From an uncultured Bacteriovorax sp. (GTDB lineage: Bacteria; Bdellovibrionota; Bacteriovoracia; Bacteriovoracales; Bacteriovoracaceae), in NCBI GenBank assembly GCA_946480715.1, contig CAMLKK010000092.1, positions 1 through 6,249 of the forward strand: 6,249 nt of DNA, given 5' to 3'. This document shows, in pieces, positions 6,088-6,249 of this stretch (the first letter of the stretch is position 1; the number at the start of each line of letters is the position of its first letter). The position numbers were made by a program, and so were the translations under genes. Under the pieces are notes generated by a model. It was given only the letters and a program-made list of their open reading frames with translations. It was not told the DNA's origin and did not search any database.

Positions 6088-6117
6088 ATGGTATCAGGGC
6101 AGGAAAGAGCAAGTCAA
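6088..6117 (-). promoter_or_regulatory. Candidate sigma70-type promoter for the 5'-nucleotidase gene
   Basis: On the minus strand TTGACT (6112-6117, five of six) precedes TACCAT (6088-6093, four of six) with an 18-base spacer. Transcription would start near 6081, giving a leader of about 34 bases that includes the GAGG ribosome site. The good -35 box makes this credible, although the -10 is mediocre. Confidence 0.4.
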
Positions 6118-6151
6118 TTTTAAGATTGTTAGACTTTCGCTAGTTTTGGAG

Positions 6152-6180
6152 TTGAAAAAGTATATTGGAATCTTTAATCT
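6152..6180 (+). promoter_or_regulatory. Candidate promoter for the tRNA-Ala gene
   Basis: TTGAAA (6152-6157) is followed by overlapping -10 options: TTTAAT (6173-6178, five of six, 15-base spacer) or TAATCT (6175-6180, three of six, 17-base spacer). Either would start transcription roughly 10-14 bases before the mature tRNA 5' end, a normal distance for a trimmed tRNA leader. Which hexamer is used cannot be decided by eye. Confidence 0.4.
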
Positions 6181-6197
6181 AGTAACTTCTCAGGTGA

Positions 6198-6249
6198 GGG
6201 CTCATAGCTCAGTTGGTAGAGCGCAACGCTGGCAGTGTTGAGGTCTGCG
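6198..6249 (+). tRNA. tRNA-Ala, anticodon GGC (5' part, cut by the window end)
   Basis: The sequence folds as the 5' two thirds of a tRNA. The acceptor 5' strand is GGGCTCA (6198-6204), followed by T8-A9. The D-stem GCTC pairs with GAGC around the loop AGTTGGTA. The anticodon stem CAACG pairs with TGTTG (one G-U pair) around loop CTGGCAG. The anticodon at 6231-6233 is GGC, reading GCC and GCU alanine codons. The variable loop AGGTC is followed by the first four bases of the T-stem, where the window stops. The D-arm and variable loop resemble bacterial tRNA-Ala in general. The acceptor 3' strand, and so the exact 5' end and any encoded CCA, cannot be checked. A second RNA gene could follow, since tRNA genes often cluster. 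Confidence 0.93.

Overview
The window looks like a chromosomal segment of a Gram-negative bacterium. An outer-membrane TolC-family channel, a lipoprotein periplasmic adaptor and a Sec-exported small protein together require two membranes. The moderately AT-rich composition, the lysine-rich proteins and the small aromatic secreted protein would suit a member of the Bdellovibrionota (Bacteriovorax/Peredibacter-like). That placement is an impression from gene style, not a demonstrated assignment. No mobile element, CRISPR array or phage gene is visible, and every gene looks intact apart from the tRNA cut by the right edge.

Layout. Positions 8-2304 (minus strand) hold a tightly coupled efflux pair: a TolC-like outer-membrane channel followed by an HlyD/AcrA-type membrane-fusion lipoprotein, with start and stop overlapping by one base. 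The inner-membrane pump is not seen and probably lies beyond position 1. A 94-bp divergent spacer (2305-2398) separates this operon from a plus-strand group: an aldo/keto reductase (2399-3349), a small secreted protein with two cysteines (3396-3704) and a histone-deacetylase-fold hydrolase (3717-4703). The last gene overlaps, tail to tail by 18 bp, a minus-strand HAD-family 5'-nucleotidase resembling eukaryotic cytosolic purine nucleotidase cN-II (4686-6047). A 150-bp spacer then leads to the 5' part of a tRNA-Ala(GGC) gene (6198 to the window end).

How the genes work together. Only the efflux pair forms an obvious functional unit. The reductase, small secreted protein, deacetylase and nucleotidase are neighbours without a clear shared pathway, and I see no strong case for a new multi-gene system. 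The most distinctive signals are regulatory. The deacetylase gene has a near-consensus promoter whose predicted start point falls on the A of its ATG, with no Shine-Dalgarno sequence, so its mRNA may be leaderless. The divergent spacer carries a perfectly palindromic TATTAATA that could serve as the -10 element in both directions. No stretch longer than 300 bases lacks a gene.
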